The notes: a model not told the origin generated them from the letters alone. 64,000 nucleotides of DNA from Kineosporia sp. NBRC 101731 (GCF_030269305.1 NZ_BSTC01000002.1:1-64000), one strand, 5' to 3'; positions 16,727 to 25,984 are shown, counted from the first letter of the stretch. Made by a program: numbers and translations.

Positions 16727-17020
16727 AGAGCACCCCAGCAGTGCAGGGCAATTGGAGGCACAGTTGAGCGTCTCCGCCTGACCGGCGGTTCCCACCACTC
16801 CAGCTCTCTTCGCCGCGGTGGGCGAACAAGCGTCTCGGCAGCCCTGCGGAACTCGTGCTGCACCGCTGTGCGGACGACCGCTATGCAGGCCCTTTAGGGC
16901 CGATATCTCAGCTGCCTGAGCCGAGAGTTCACTCTGTGTGCCGTGTCACCGTATCAACCGTTGTCCCCCTCTACTCAGTGGTAGATAGCGTGTGGTCTTG
17001 GATCAGCGGAGGTGGGGAGC

Positions 17021-17443
17021 ATGACCGAAAACTTCGAGGTCTCTGTGAGCGACCTACGCGTCTGCGCGCGTCAGGCCGAAACGGCCGCCAGTGTTGTGGG
17101 AAAGCTCGACCCAGGTGCCGATCTCACCTCGGCCTCACACGAGATCCCGGGAGCCGACAGCGTTGCCGCTCTGACACAGGTCGCGTCCAAATGGGACAGC
17201 GATCTCAAGCTGTGGCGCGACACCATGCAAGAGTTCAGTGAAGGGCTCGACAGCGCTGCGACCGGATACGAGAGCAGCGACGAGGCGGGCGCCCAGGCGT
17301 ATGCAGCGCTGAGCCCGGAATACGGTCTCGTGCCGGAGGGCTCAGCTGCCCTGGATCTGAATAGCCGCCCGCCCAGCGCATACGGCTTGAACCCCGATGT
17401 TCCCGACCTAGACCTCTCGGTGCTCAAGAGGGGCAATGAGTGA
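17021..17443 (+). CDS. EspC/WXG100-like small secreted-type protein
   Basis: 140 residues from an ATG at 17021 with GGAGGTGGGG upstream. The open frame also has a GTG inside that ribosome binding site, which is less likely. It has a helical N-terminal half with the pattern FEVSVSDLRVCARQAETAA, a helix with KWDSDLKLWRDTMQEFSEGL and a YESSDE element, then a Pro-rich tail. The size and helix pattern fit ESX (type VII) substrate-like proteins of the EspC/WXG100 type. First gene of a three-gene operon with the DUF1023-like hydrolase and an LppA-like lipoprotein. No ESX secretion core genes are in the window. Confidence 0.6.
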   Translation: MTENFEVSVSDLRVCARQAETAASVVGKLDPGADLTSASHEIPGADSVAALTQVASKWDSDLKLWRDTMQEFSEGLDSAATGYESSDEAGAQAYAALSPEYGLVPEGSAALDLNSRPPSAYGLNPDVPDLDLSVLKRGNE

Positions 17444-19161
17444 GCGCGGACTGGGCGCAGGTCAGCCTCTGGAGGTCAGCTCCGCTTGAGGAGAAGGCCG
17501 AGAGCCTGCACACGACGGAGAACACCCTGGTCCAGCTCGGATACGACATGTTCGGTTCCGGTCTCGGAGTGTGGACCGGCGCAGCCGCACTGTTCGCCGG
17601 GATCCAGCGGAACCTTCTGAAGGAAAGCCTGGAAGACCGCATCACTGAGGTATCAGCCGTCCGCCGGGCCTTGCACGATGCATCAGACTCTGTCGCCTCG
17701 GTGGAACACGCGGTGAAGGTGGCCACGGAGTACGCGGCGGACAACGGCCTGTGGATCGCCGGCGACGGAACGGTCAACGACGAGCGCGGTGTGACCGTCA
17801 TGGGCGACAGCTCGGATCAGGACGTCGACTCAGCGCTGGCCGACCGCCAGAGCACCATCAACGAGTGTCTGATGCTCGTGGAGGAAGCAGTACGTCGCGC
17901 TTACTACGTCGACCAGGACCTGTTCGCGGTGCTGAACGATGGGGTGCTGAGCGGCAGCCTGGCCCAGCGAGACGCGGCCGACTTCAGGCAAGCGGAGCGC
18001 GATGGGGCCGGAGCAGGAAAGCTCGGTCCCTACAAGCCTCCCCAAGACAGCGCGACGCCCGCGCAGAACGCCGCCTGGTGGGCAGCTCTCACCCAAACCG
18101 AGCAGGACGGGATTCGGCGGGACCACCCCGAATGGATAGCCAACCGCGACGGCCTCAGCGCCAAGCTACGCAACGAAGCGAATGAAACACTGTTGAAGCG
18201 CTACACCGACCAATACACCGCCGAGTACAACGAACTCGACGCGTATTTCAAGGCCAAGATTGCTGAACATCCAGATGCAGAGAGGGTTATCGAGGAAACG
18301 GACGACAAGAGTGCCCGTTACCTATGGCTTCGGGAAGAGGTGATGCCAGCACTGAAAACACTGAACAAGATCGCGAGCACCTCGGATGAAACCTCACCGC
18401 TCCTCGAACGCCAGATTCTCGGACTGAAAATCCTTCCTGGCGAACGTGTTCAAGCTATCATTGCGGCCGGTGACGTAGACTCTGCCGACAACGTATCCGT
18501 CTTCACGCCGGGCTTCACCACGACTACATCGAAGCTCGACGGCTACGACCAGAAGATGCTCGAGCTGAAACGGCGGGCCGAATTCATTGCGGCGAGCAGT
18601 GATGACAGCGACGATCAGCCGACCGTGGCAACGGTGACCTGGCTCGATTACCAGGCCCCGCAGTGGAGCACCGTGGCATCGAGCAACTCCGTGCTGTCGG
18701 CGCACACCGCTCGTTCCGCGGGTGTCGATCTCGCCGATTTCTACGAGGGCCTCAATGTCTCGCGCGCCGACGATCCTCATCTCGTCGCGCTCGGACACTC
18801 GTACGGATCCGCCGTGACCGGTGCAGCCCTGACGAAGGAGTCAGGAATCGATGACGCGGTAGTGTTCGGCTCTCCAGGCCTCCCCATCGAGAACGTTGAC
18901 CAGTTAAAGCTTCATGGCACTCTCTACAACGAGCAAGCCCAAGGTGACCGGTTCGTAGGAGAATCGTGGGCCACGGGCTTCGACCCGAACTACATGGCCG
19001 ACACGGTGCAGCTGGACACCGGAGCCAGCACCGGTGCGGACAAGACACCGCTGGCAGCTTCGCACGGCCACAGCGAATACCTCAATAATCGCACCACGAG
19101 CCAGAACAACCTGGCTGCCGTGATCGCCGGCCACCCCGAACAGACGGTCGAGAAGAAATGA
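17440..19161 (+). CDS. DUF1023-type alpha/beta hydrolase
   Basis: 573 residues. The C-terminal third has an alpha/beta hydrolase core: VATVTWLDYQAP, then the nucleophile elbow LGHSYGS (Ser near 451), a GSPG strand and a late His in ASHGHSEYL. This is the DUF1023 pattern often found beside WXG100-like genes in actinobacteria. The N-terminal 350 residues are helical with Trp- and Ala-rich segments, like the antigen-type N-termini of such proteins. The GTG start overlaps the upstream stop (GTGA), and the stop overlaps the next ATG (ATGA). Its substrate is unknown; lipase or esterase activity on envelope lipids is possible. Confidence 0.78.
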   Translation: MSADWAQVSLWRSAPLEEKAESLHTTENTLVQLGYDMFGSGLGVWTGAAALFAGIQRNLLKESLEDRITEVSAVRRALHDASDSVASVEHAVKVATEYAADNGLWIAGDGTVNDERGVTVMGDSSDQDVDSALADRQSTINECLMLVEEAVRRAYYVDQDLFAVLNDGVLSGSLAQRDAADFRQAERDGAGAGKLGPYKPPQDSATPAQNAAWWAALTQTEQDGIRRDHPEWIANRDGLSAKLRNEANETLLKRYTDQYTAEYNELDAYFKAKIAEHPDAERVIEETDDKSARYLWLREEVMPALKTLNKIASTSDETSPLLERQILGLKILPGERVQAIIAAGDVDSADNVSVFTPGFTTTTSKLDGYDQKMLELKRRAEFIAASSDDSDDQPTVATVTWLDYQAPQWSTVASSNSVLSAHTARSAGVDLADFYEGLNVSRADDPHLVALGHSYGSAVTGAALTKESGIDDAVVFGSPGLPIENVDQLKLHGTLYNEQAQGDRFVGESWATGFDPNYMADTVQLDTGASTGADKTPLAASHGHSEYLNNRTTSQNNLAAVIAGHPEQTVEKK

Positions 19162-19772
19162 TCTCAGGAGTCGCCGCGATGGAACGGAATCCGACCGAAA
19201 ACCATCATGGATCAAAGACACCCCGCGCTCTTCGGCGGCTGGCTGGGGTTTCCGTTCTGGTCGCCTTGGCGATCACCGGATGCGGATCAACAGGAAGTTC
19301 TGCGAGGTCGGACATGGATCTTCAAAAACAGCTACAGGCGCGCCCCTCCTTCGCCCAGGCCGGCGCGGACTACAAGGCGCTGCTGGAAGAGGTGCGCGAT
19401 CTGCTCTCAGACGTTGAGCCAGATCTCACCTGGGACAACGACGGCGCACGCCAGAGCGGCGAGAGCTTCTGCAGTGAGCCGTTCACCGACGTTCCGGATG
19501 CCCGTTATGCGATCTATGACGTCGGTACCGGCAAGGGAGCATTGCCGGAAGACCGCTGGTCGGAAGTTCAGAACAAGGTAGCCACCGTGGCTGCTCAGTA
19601 CGGGTTCACCGAGATCGCCCTGGAGAACCACACCCCCGGCAACCTCATATTGGTCATCGCCGGCCCGTGGGACAACACCCTGGAACTGCGCAGCGCCAAG
19701 AACACCACCCTCGCCGTCTTTGGAGGATGCTTCATCAAGTCCGAACCCTCGGAAAACCCCTCGGGGTCCTGA
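19158..19772 (+). CDS. LppA-like lipoprotein
   Basis: 204 residues with a signal peptide (AGVSVLVALAITGC) ending in a lipobox near residue 42. The mature part parallels the 15794-16444 protein: RPSFAQAGADYKALLEEVRDL, then VEPDLTWDN, SFCSEPF and the helix VATVAAQYGFTEIAL. It is coupled by ATGA overlap to the hydrolase gene, which ties the LppA-like family to the EspC-like/hydrolase module. Function unknown. It is probably held at the outer membrane face. Confidence 0.75.
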   Translation: MISGVAAMERNPTENHHGSKTPRALRRLAGVSVLVALAITGCGSTGSSARSDMDLQKQLQARPSFAQAGADYKALLEEVRDLLSDVEPDLTWDNDGARQSGESFCSEPFTDVPDARYAIYDVGTGKGALPEDRWSEVQNKVATVAAQYGFTEIALENHTPGNLILVIAGPWDNTLELRSAKNTTLAVFGGCFIKSEPSENPSGS

Positions 19773-19996
19773 TTATCCGCACAGCTCATCGACTCGGAAC
19801 ACGGGCCGTGGGTCTCACGATGGTCGAGAAAAACCCTCCACTGCAAAACTTCCTGCAGTTCGCGGAACACACCATCACCGCCTGGCGAAGCCACCTGCCG
19901 GCACCCAGGACCTTACCCGAGGCAACCGCGCTCTAAGCAAGACCCACGAATCCCGGCGGGGCCCAGGGCTTTTCCCTTTGCCCCCGGACAAAGACC

Positions 19997-20027
19997 AGCG
20001 CCCACCTCAACGTCCAAGGTGGGCGCT
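19997..20027 (+). terminator. Terminator-like hairpin
   Basis: Perfect 11-base arms (AGCGCCCACCT and its complement) with a 9-base loop lie about 225 bases after the LppA-like stop and just before the convergent lipoprotein gene. The following TCT is a weak U tract, so ending is probable in both directions. Confidence 0.6.
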
Positions 20028-20094
20028 TCTGCCCGTCTGATGCCAGTGCTCGTCGCGTCCGGTGCGGGTGGAACCTATCTACGCCCCAGTTGAC

Positions 20095-20553
20095 TCACTG
20101 CCAAATCCGCGCGGCCCAAGTCACCGAAGGCTCTGGGTCGAAGCTGACAGCCCACGACTTGGCCTTCTTTAAAGAGATTTCGTTCAGCGAAGGCGTGACC
20201 TGCGATTCCTCGCAAGGGATCGTGAATTCAGCCGTGGGCTCTACCGAAACTTTCACGGTCCCAGCACCAAGACAATTCACCGCCACCCAGACCGAACCCT
20301 TCTTGACGTCGATCTGCCAAGACTTCGGAGAGATGCCCACTCCCGACGCCTCGACAAGACTGACAGCGCCAGGATCCGGCTCCGGTATCTCGACTTTTTC
20401 GATGGACTGAGTCGGGGTCGTAGCCGCGACGCTTCCCGCAGGGCTTTCGCTACTTTCAGCACCGCCGTGACTGGTCGCGCTTCCCTGCGTACACCCACCG
20501 AGAGCGACAGCGAGGCCAATTAGTACGGCCATGCTTCTTATAGGCAAGTTCAT
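20095..20553 (-). CDS. Putative lipoprotein, unrecognised
   Basis: About 152 residues from an ATG at 20553, giving a standard signal peptide (MNLPIRSMAVLIGLAVALGGC) with a lipobox. The frame runs up to 20592 with weaker starts. After a Ser/Thr-rich linker there is a compact domain with ISPKSWQIDVKKGSVWVAVNC, whose Cys pairs plausibly with FTIPCEES. I recognise no family. It is the last gene on the minus strand of the lipoprotein cluster, about 200 bases downstream of copy A. Confidence 0.6.
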   Translation of the reverse strand: MNLPIRSMAVLIGLAVALGGCTQGSATSHGGAESSESPAGSVAATTPTQSIEKVEIPEPDPGAVSLVEASGVGISPKSWQIDVKKGSVWVAVNCLGAGTVKVSVEPTAEFTIPCEESQVTPSLNEISLKKAKSWAVSFDPEPSVTWAARIWQ

Positions 20554-20792
20554 GGAAACGGATTCTCGCATCAATGATTTCATTCTTCCCAAACGTGCAA
20601 TCCGGCCGTTGCCGGAATGCTAGCGGTGGCGCTGGACGACTGACCCTTGTCGCAGTTTGAATAGATGCAGTACTGGTTTCCGGAGGTTTTCCGCCGCCAC
20701 ACGCCGTATGCGACATACGTATCCCCTCCCTAAGTTTTGCGACCAAGCCCCGGCCACTCTCAAACGTAAGATTCTAAATGGGAAAATTAGCT

Positions 20793-21515
20793 CTAACGAA
20801 TTTCTGAAGGATTCATTACCCTGTTCATGAAGGGCCTCCAATCGGATACCGAATCCAGGTCGGCTTGCATCAAGGTCTGGACCTCCCCCAAGGACGATAG
20901 ATCGGCAGGTTCCAAATCATCGGAGTCATGGCCGTCACGAAGATCGGTAGCCGAACGAGCGGTCGCCAGGAGATAGGACATCCTGTTGTGTCGCTCTTCC
21001 CAATACGGCACAACGACGAGATACGTCACCCCATCCAATTCCTCATCAGTGAACCACTTCATCCGCTTGGTCAAGACGCTCGACTTCGTGACGCGTGCAT
21101 ACTGCACCGGCCCACGAATCGGCGACCACAGCAACTCTTCCCCAGCCACCGAAGACAGGACATCGCTCGGCGCCTTCTGCACCGCTTCGCTGGCCCCAGC
21201 GAGAATCTCATCCGCCGGAGCACCGGTCCGGGCGTAAACAGTGACGGTTGGCGATGCGTCCCCCGCCTCGCCGCCACCCTTGGTCGCTGACGGAGCCTCT
21301 GTCGGCACAGGTGAAACTGCTGTGGTCGCTAGGGCAGACGCACTAGCCTCGGCGTTGCCGACCGATCCTCCCCCGCACGCCGTGAGGCCTAATGACACCG
21401 CCGCCAACACTGCCGCAAGCCCCAACACCCCCCGGTGACGATCTGATCCTGCAGCCACTACGTGATCCGCACGACCGACGCTAGGCACGTCGCCACCGCT
21501 CCGAGCCGACGTCAA
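20793..21515 (-). CDS. Paralogous lipoprotein, copy A
   Basis: 240 residues. The signal helix ends in LTACGG. A Ser/Thr/Ala linker leads to a conserved domain seen in all six copies: SPTVTVYAR, ADEILAGASEAVQKAPSDVLS, RGPVQYARVTKSSVLTKRMK, FTDEELDGVTYLVVVPYW and the end SDWRPFMNR. I recognise no named family. It is most like copy D in its first half and in the upstream DNA. The frame begins at TTG (21515). The well-placed ATG with GGGAGGGG upstream (21528) is out of frame and opens a 15-codon ORF that overlaps it. Confidence 0.7.
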   Translation of the reverse strand: MTSARSGGDVPSVGRADHVVAAGSDRHRGVLGLAAVLAAVSLGLTACGGGSVGNAEASASALATTAVSPVPTEAPSATKGGGEAGDASPTVTVYARTGAPADEILAGASEAVQKAPSDVLSSVAGEELLWSPIRGPVQYARVTKSSVLTKRMKWFTDEELDGVTYLVVVPYWEERHNRMSYLLATARSATDLRDGHDSDDLEPADLSSLGEVQTLMQADLDSVSDWRPFMNRVMNPSEIR

Positions 21516-21619
21516 TCCTGACGCTCATGACTCTCCCCTCCCAGGACATGACGTCCGCACTACAAGCCCCACCCTTTCAACACTACCCAAATCACCTGTA
21601 CCAGGTGATACGTCTTTCA

Positions 21620-21672
21620 TCACTCCGCCAGCAGCAGCCAAGCCAGTTACACCAGCTCGGTACCCCTTTTTC
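21620..21672 (-). pseudogene. 3' remnant of a MPENDLLQG-type small membrane protein gene
   Basis: Read on the minus strand this matches the last 15 codons of the gene at 29757-30014 (ending ELVQLAWLSPAE), but with an internal stop. The next 100 bases down to the copy A start also match the DNA upstream of copies D, E and F, including the block with ACCTGTACCAGGTGATACG. Confidence 0.6.
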
Positions 21673-21715
21673 CGAACGCCGCCGCGCGGCATTACCGTAC
21701 CCCGGAGGCGAGTCA

Positions 21716-22438
21716 TTACCGTATACGGGACGGCCTTATAGATCTATTCATAAAGGGCCTCCAATCAGACACTGATTCCAGGTCCGCCTGAGTTAGCGAA
21801 TGAACTTCCCCCACGGAGGACAGATCGGCCGGGACCAGGTCCGAGATAAAATTGGCGTAACCAAGGTCGGTAGCTGCGCGAGAAGTAATAAGGAAGTAAG
21901 ACATCCTGTCGTTCCGCTCCTCCCAAGTCGGTACCACGACAAGATAAGTAGCCCCGTCCAGTTCCTTGTCGGTGAACCACTCGATCCGTCCGGTCAGGAC
22001 ACTCGACTTGGTAACCTGCGCATACTTCACAGGTCCGCGCATTGACCGAAAGAGCAATATCTCCCCGGCCAACGATGACATCACATCGCTCGGCGTCTTC
22101 TGTATGGCCTCGCTCGCACCAGCGAGAACCTCGTCTGCCGGCTCGTCGATACGGGCGAAAACCGTGACAGTCGGCGACGCCCCCTGGGGCTCATCAGCAG
22201 CCGAAGTTCCGGAGGCTCCGCTGCTCGAGGGCACAGGGGTCGCTGTCGCCGAGTTGGGCGCCCCCGTTGCGGTACCCGCCCCTGACGAACCCCCACAAGC
22301 TGAGCCCCCCAGCACCACGATCACCGCCGCTACAGCCGCCTTCAACGCCGCCCGGTGCTTGTTCACCCGACGCGCGGTCACCGGCTGGACATGACGACCG
22401 ACGCTAAGCACATCGCCACCGCCCCGAGATGACGTCAC
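21716..22438 (-). CDS. Paralogous lipoprotein, copy B
   Basis: 240 residues. Lipobox in VVLGGSACGG, linker, then the shared domain: SPTVTVFAR, ADEVLAGASEAIQKTPSDVMS, RGPVKYAQVTKSSVLTGRIE, FTDKELDGATYLVVVPTWEE and SDWRPFMNR. Motifs such as VPTWEE and ITSRAATDLGYANF group it with copy F rather than A, D, C or E. The GTG start overlaps the stop of a truncated EspC-like ORF (GTGA), so it could be read by coupling to that remnant. A better-placed ATG with a GGGAGGAG-like site is out of frame, as in A, D and F. Confidence 0.72.
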   Translation of the reverse strand: MTSSRGGGDVLSVGRHVQPVTARRVNKHRAALKAAVAAVIVVLGGSACGGSSGAGTATGAPNSATATPVPSSSGASGTSAADEPQGASPTVTVFARIDEPADEVLAGASEAIQKTPSDVMSSLAGEILLFRSMRGPVKYAQVTKSSVLTGRIEWFTDKELDGATYLVVVPTWEERNDRMSYFLITSRAATDLGYANFISDLVPADLSSVGEVHSLTQADLESVSDWRPFMNRSIRPSRIR

Positions 22439-22614
22439 CCCTGGCCCTCATGACTTTCTCCTCTCAGACCGTCGCGCCCGCACCAATGGGCACCCGAATA
22501 TGCAGTGATCCTCGAGGTGTGTCTCTCCCCCTCTGCATGCTCTGCCGCACGAGCTTTAACTACCTTCGCGAACATGGTCAGCGAGGGCGGATCGACCTGA
22601 ACTCTGTCATCCAT
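22435..22614 (-). pseudogene. Truncated copy of the EspC-like gene
   Basis: A 59-codon ORF with GGGAGGGG upstream. Its first 45 codons parallel the EspC-like protein at 25997-26533 (MDDRVQVDPPSLTMFAKVV versus MGDRVEVDPASLNKFAKVV, then AAEHAE and AYSGA). It then runs into the shared DNA upstream of lipoprotein B and stops there. It is a 5' stump left by recombination. It may still be translated and feed ribosomes to copy B. Confidence 0.75.
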
Positions 22615-22738
22615 GAAAATTCCCCTCCCAAGGTTTGTGGCTATCTTCCCAACCCGTTATACCGCCACACCTTCAAACGTTTCCGTCAGACGACGATGCC
22701 GAGCCCGCTTCCGAACAGTTCGCTATTTTGGCCTCGCT

Positions 22739-23632
22739 TCAAGGTCCTTCGCCCGACCGCAACTCGGAGGGATTTACAACCCTGTCCATAAAAGGACGCC
22801 AATCAGACACTGAGTCAATATCGTCTTGAGTCAGCGTCTGAACCTTACCCAGAGACGACAGATCGGCAGGCACCTGGTGTGATGTTTCATTAGCTTCACG
22901 GAGGTCGGTGGCCTTACGCGCTGTCACAAGAAGGTACGAAATTCTGTCGTTCCAGTCCTGCCAGTAGGGCGCCACAACGAGGTAACTCACACCATCCAGC
23001 TCCTCGTCAGTGAACCACTTCATTCGCTTGGTCAAGACACTCGACTTTGTCACGCGCGCATACCGCACTGGCCCACGTACAGACCTGTACACCAATATTT
23101 CGTCGGCAAGCGAGGACAGCACATCTCTCGGTGCTCTTTGCATCGCTTCGCTCGCATCGGCGAGAACCTGGTCCGCTGGAACGTCGGTATGGGCGTAAGG
23201 CGTGACAGTCGGCGATGCCCCTTCAACGCCGCCAGGGGATGATGTCGCCGAGGCGGCTCTGGTGGCAGAAGAGGAAGAAGTTGCCGTCGTCGACGTCCTG
23301 TTTCCAGCTCCGCCCTCCGACACACCCCCACACGCAGAAACTGCCAGAATCACCACGGCCGCCAACGACGCAGCCCTCAAACCTCTCCAGCGACGGTCCG
23401 CTCTTGCCGTGAGCTCGAATTTTTCACGAATGACCGAGAGTTTGGTGAATCCGTAGTCGGCTGCGATCCGGGTGATGTCGGCCTTGATCTGGGGCCAGGT
23501 CTTCTCAGGGAAAGGGGCCAGGGCCACGACGTCCCGATCGCCGGTGGGGCCAGCACTCTGGATACCCCGGTCGCCAGAACACTGCCGGCAACCGGTCAGT
23601 GAGCTAGACAGGACACTTCCCTGATTCGGCAT
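22739..23632 (-). CDS. Paralogous lipoprotein, copy C, fused behind an LppA-like fragment
   Basis: 297 residues. Residues 1-75 are not part of the lipoprotein family. They match the C-terminal half of the LppA-like proteins (FPEKTWPQIKADITRIAADYGFTKLSVI). Then, in frame, come a basic stretch, the signal helix LRAASLAAVVILAVSACGG and the shared domain (ADQVLADASEAMQRAPRDVLS, RGPVRYARVTKSSVLTKRMK, FTDEELDGVSYLVVAPYW, SDWRPFMDR). I see no usable start between the two parts, so export would need the internal helix to act as anchor. It begins 48 bases after the stop of the 767-residue gene. Confidence 0.7.
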   Translation of the reverse strand: MPNQGSVLSSSLTGCRQCSGDRGIQSAGPTGDRDVVALAPFPEKTWPQIKADITRIAADYGFTKLSVIREKFELTARADRRWRGLRAASLAAVVILAVSACGGVSEGGAGNRTSTTATSSSSATRAASATSSPGGVEGASPTVTPYAHTDVPADQVLADASEAMQRAPRDVLSSLADEILVYRSVRGPVRYARVTKSSVLTKRMKWFTDEELDGVSYLVVAPYWQDWNDRISYLLVTARKATDLREANETSHQVPADLSSLGKVQTLTQDDIDSVSDWRPFMDRVVNPSELRSGEGP

Positions 23633-23680
23633 TCGGCTGTCAGAGCACGGCGCGTGTCGATAGGCGCGATCCCCACTCTC

Positions 23681-25984
23681 TCAAGCACTCGGTGCACCCG
23701 GATTCCGGTTCTCCGCCGCCAGGGCACGCCCCCGATGCTGTGCTGCCTCCTCCTGGGCCGCGACGATCCGATCAGGAACATCCACCTGCCACTGCTCCGA
23801 CTCGGGACTCACGTTCTCACCACGTCGCACAGCACGACGAGCACCCTCGGGCGCCACCACCTCAGGAGCAGCGTGGCCGCCCTTGAGCAGCTCAGGCAGA
23901 CCCACCGCGGCCGCCTTCTCGATCTCAAGACCCCCGAACGCCCGCCGCCCGGTCAGGTCGGGCTTGCTCTCCATCGGAACGATGAGCAGCTCTTCGTCGT
24001 GCTGCGGACGCGAACGACGCCCTTCGAGCTCTTCCTCCACCCGGCGCTTCTTACTCAACCGACCAAGACTGAACCCCGTACGACGACCAGGCTCCACCCT
24101 CGGACGAGCCGGACCCAGCAACTGCTGAGGCATCTCCGGCATGTCACCCAGATACTCCGCACTGTCCTCGCGATAACTCGGACCCTTCTTGGCATCCTCA
24201 TCATCCTCAAGCCGCCGGCCATCCTTACGCCCGGCACCGAAACCGTTGTTCCCCTTGCCATTCTGGCCAGGGCCACCAGGCATGCCACGACCGTTCGGAC
24301 CGCCACCCGAGCCCGACATCCCACGGCCGGCACCGCCACCAGCGCCGGGAACCCCGCTGGCACCACCACCCGGGCTACCACCGGAACCGATGCCACCGCG
24401 CATCGAATTGATCCCCCGCGTACCCCCGCCACCGGACGGGAATGATGACGTACCACCACCACCGCCGCCACCTAAGCGTCCCAGCAATGAGTTACGCATA
24501 CCGGCGCCACCCGGCAGTCCAGACCGGCCACCCGGACCACCGGGAAAACCACTGCTAGTCCCCCCACCTCGACCGATCGGCGAACCAGGCACACCACTGG
24601 CCGGATTCGACGGGAACGCGGACGGACGTCCGGCAGCACCGTCCGGATCGAAGGTCGTAGGCGTACCGAAACGAGTAGTGGGATTGCTGCTGGAGGGCGT
24701 GGAACCCGGACCCGTCGGGGTACCCGGAGACGCTGGATTACCTCGAATCACCGTGGGATGAGAGGTCTGCGGCGTGCCGGACCCAGTACCCGTGCCGGTG
24801 CTGTTCCCGGTACCCGTACCGGTTCCAGTACCCGTGTCGGTGCCAGTCCCGGTCCCCGTACCGGTTCCGTCGCCAGTAGCGCCCGGGCGACCGACGACAG
24901 TTCCGGGAGTTGTGGTTCCGTCCGTACCGCCGGTCCCGTCGGATCCACCATTGCCACCCGTGTTGCCCGAATCTCCGGTGCTCCCAGTGTCGCCCGTCCC
25001 ACCGGTACCCCCAGTGCCCCCAGTATCTTTCGGGTCACCCTTCGAGGTATCAGTGCCGTCATCAGTGGACGGCCGGGGTCGGTCAGTCGGGTCCGAATTA
25101 CGGGTCTTGGTGTCGTTCGGGGTTTTGCTCAAAGTACGACGGGTGTTGGTGCCACCGTTGTTGCCGCCGTTATTACGGCTACTACCGCCGCCGTTCCCGT
25201 TACCACCGGATCCGTTGTTGTTCGACGAACCGGAGTTGTTCGCGGATGAGTTCGGTACCGTCTTGGACGTGGTGGGGCCTTGGTACTTATGGCCTTCATT
25301 CAGTTGATGAGCGTTGGCGATATAACTATCGCCAAGCTCGTTCATGGCAACTGCAGCCTGCTTCGTATAGCTATCGACAATATTTCTCAGCTGGCCTTCT
25401 AGCGCATTGACCTGATCCTGGCTATCAGCAGGATCGCCACCACCCGAACCATTGGCGCTGGCGGGTCCTCCATCAAGAAGAGCGCTGACCCGCTGGATCT
25501 CCGTCCGCTTGCTTTGAATATCTCGAAGATAATTTTTATAGATCGTATTGATGCGCTGCTTCGTCGTGCTTACTTCCTCGGCCATGGCCTCCAGCGCCGT
25601 CTGATTGCCGCGGGCATAAGTTGCCCAGTCATCCATAGACCACGTGCTGGCACCGACATGATTAAAGAAGCTGGCCGCAGCTTTAGTGACCGACGGGTCC
25701 CAGCCCTCTTCCATATCAGTGCCGGCTGCACGCAGGCTGGCACCTAATCCCTCTAGCATATTTACGATCAGGCCCCACGAGGCAGCTGCCTGAGCATGAG
25801 TGGCAGAGTTCTGTACGTCAGCGGCGGCCTTGATCTCATCAATGGTCGAATAGGACCAATCAGTACGCCCCCAGTCCAGTCCAGCGAGAGAAGTAGAGTT
25901 GCTGTAAAATTGCCCTCTCCTCTGGACATCATCCTTTTCCAGTTGCTGCAGTCTGTAGCCCCAGTTATCGCTCTGGTCCGGCAC
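23681..25984 (-). CDS. Large low-complexity protein with helical antigen-like N-terminus
   Basis: 767 residues. Residues 1-240 are helical with Trp motifs (LDWGRTDWSYSTIDEIKAAADV, TWSMDDWATYARGNQ) and look like a PPE/WXG-type ESX substrate domain. Residues 240-620 are low complexity: Ser/Asn/Gly, then a Gly-Thr dipeptide run, then Pro/Gly-rich. The last 150 are charged (ERRRAVRRGENV region) and Glu/Arg-rich. No membrane segment or signal peptide. It begins with GTG 12 bases after the EspC-like stop, so the two are co-expressed and perhaps secreted together. The 5' third is clearly more AT-rich than the rest, a sign of transfer or patchwork origin. Confidence 0.65.
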   Translation of the reverse strand: MPDQSDNWGYRLQQLEKDDVQRRGQFYSNSTSLAGLDWGRTDWSYSTIDEIKAAADVQNSATHAQAAASWGLIVNMLEGLGASLRAAGTDMEEGWDPSVTKAAASFFNHVGASTWSMDDWATYARGNQTALEAMAEEVSTTKQRINTIYKNYLRDIQSKRTEIQRVSALLDGGPASANGSGGGDPADSQDQVNALEGQLRNIVDSYTKQAAVAMNELGDSYIANAHQLNEGHKYQGPTTSKTVPNSSANNSGSSNNNGSGGNGNGGGSSRNNGGNNGGTNTRRTLSKTPNDTKTRNSDPTDRPRPSTDDGTDTSKGDPKDTGGTGGTGGTGDTGSTGDSGNTGGNGGSDGTGGTDGTTTPGTVVGRPGATGDGTGTGTGTGTDTGTGTGTGTGNSTGTGTGSGTPQTSHPTVIRGNPASPGTPTGPGSTPSSSNPTTRFGTPTTFDPDGAAGRPSAFPSNPASGVPGSPIGRGGGTSSGFPGGPGGRSGLPGGAGMRNSLLGRLGGGGGGGTSSFPSGGGGTRGINSMRGGIGSGGSPGGGASGVPGAGGGAGRGMSGSGGGPNGRGMPGGPGQNGKGNNGFGAGRKDGRRLEDDEDAKKGPSYREDSAEYLGDMPEMPQQLLGPARPRVEPGRRTGFSLGRLSKKRRVEEELEGRRSRPQHDEELLIVPMESKPDLTGRRAFGGLEIEKAAAVGLPELLKGGHAAPEVVAPEGARRAVRRGENVSPESEQWQVDVPDRIVAAQEEAAQHRGRALAAENRNPGAPSA

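Noticed and set aside
24189-25307. Pro-rich plus-strand frames opposite the low-complexity protein
   Set aside because: They mirror the Gly-Thr and Pro/Gly repeats of the minus-strand gene and have no site or start context.
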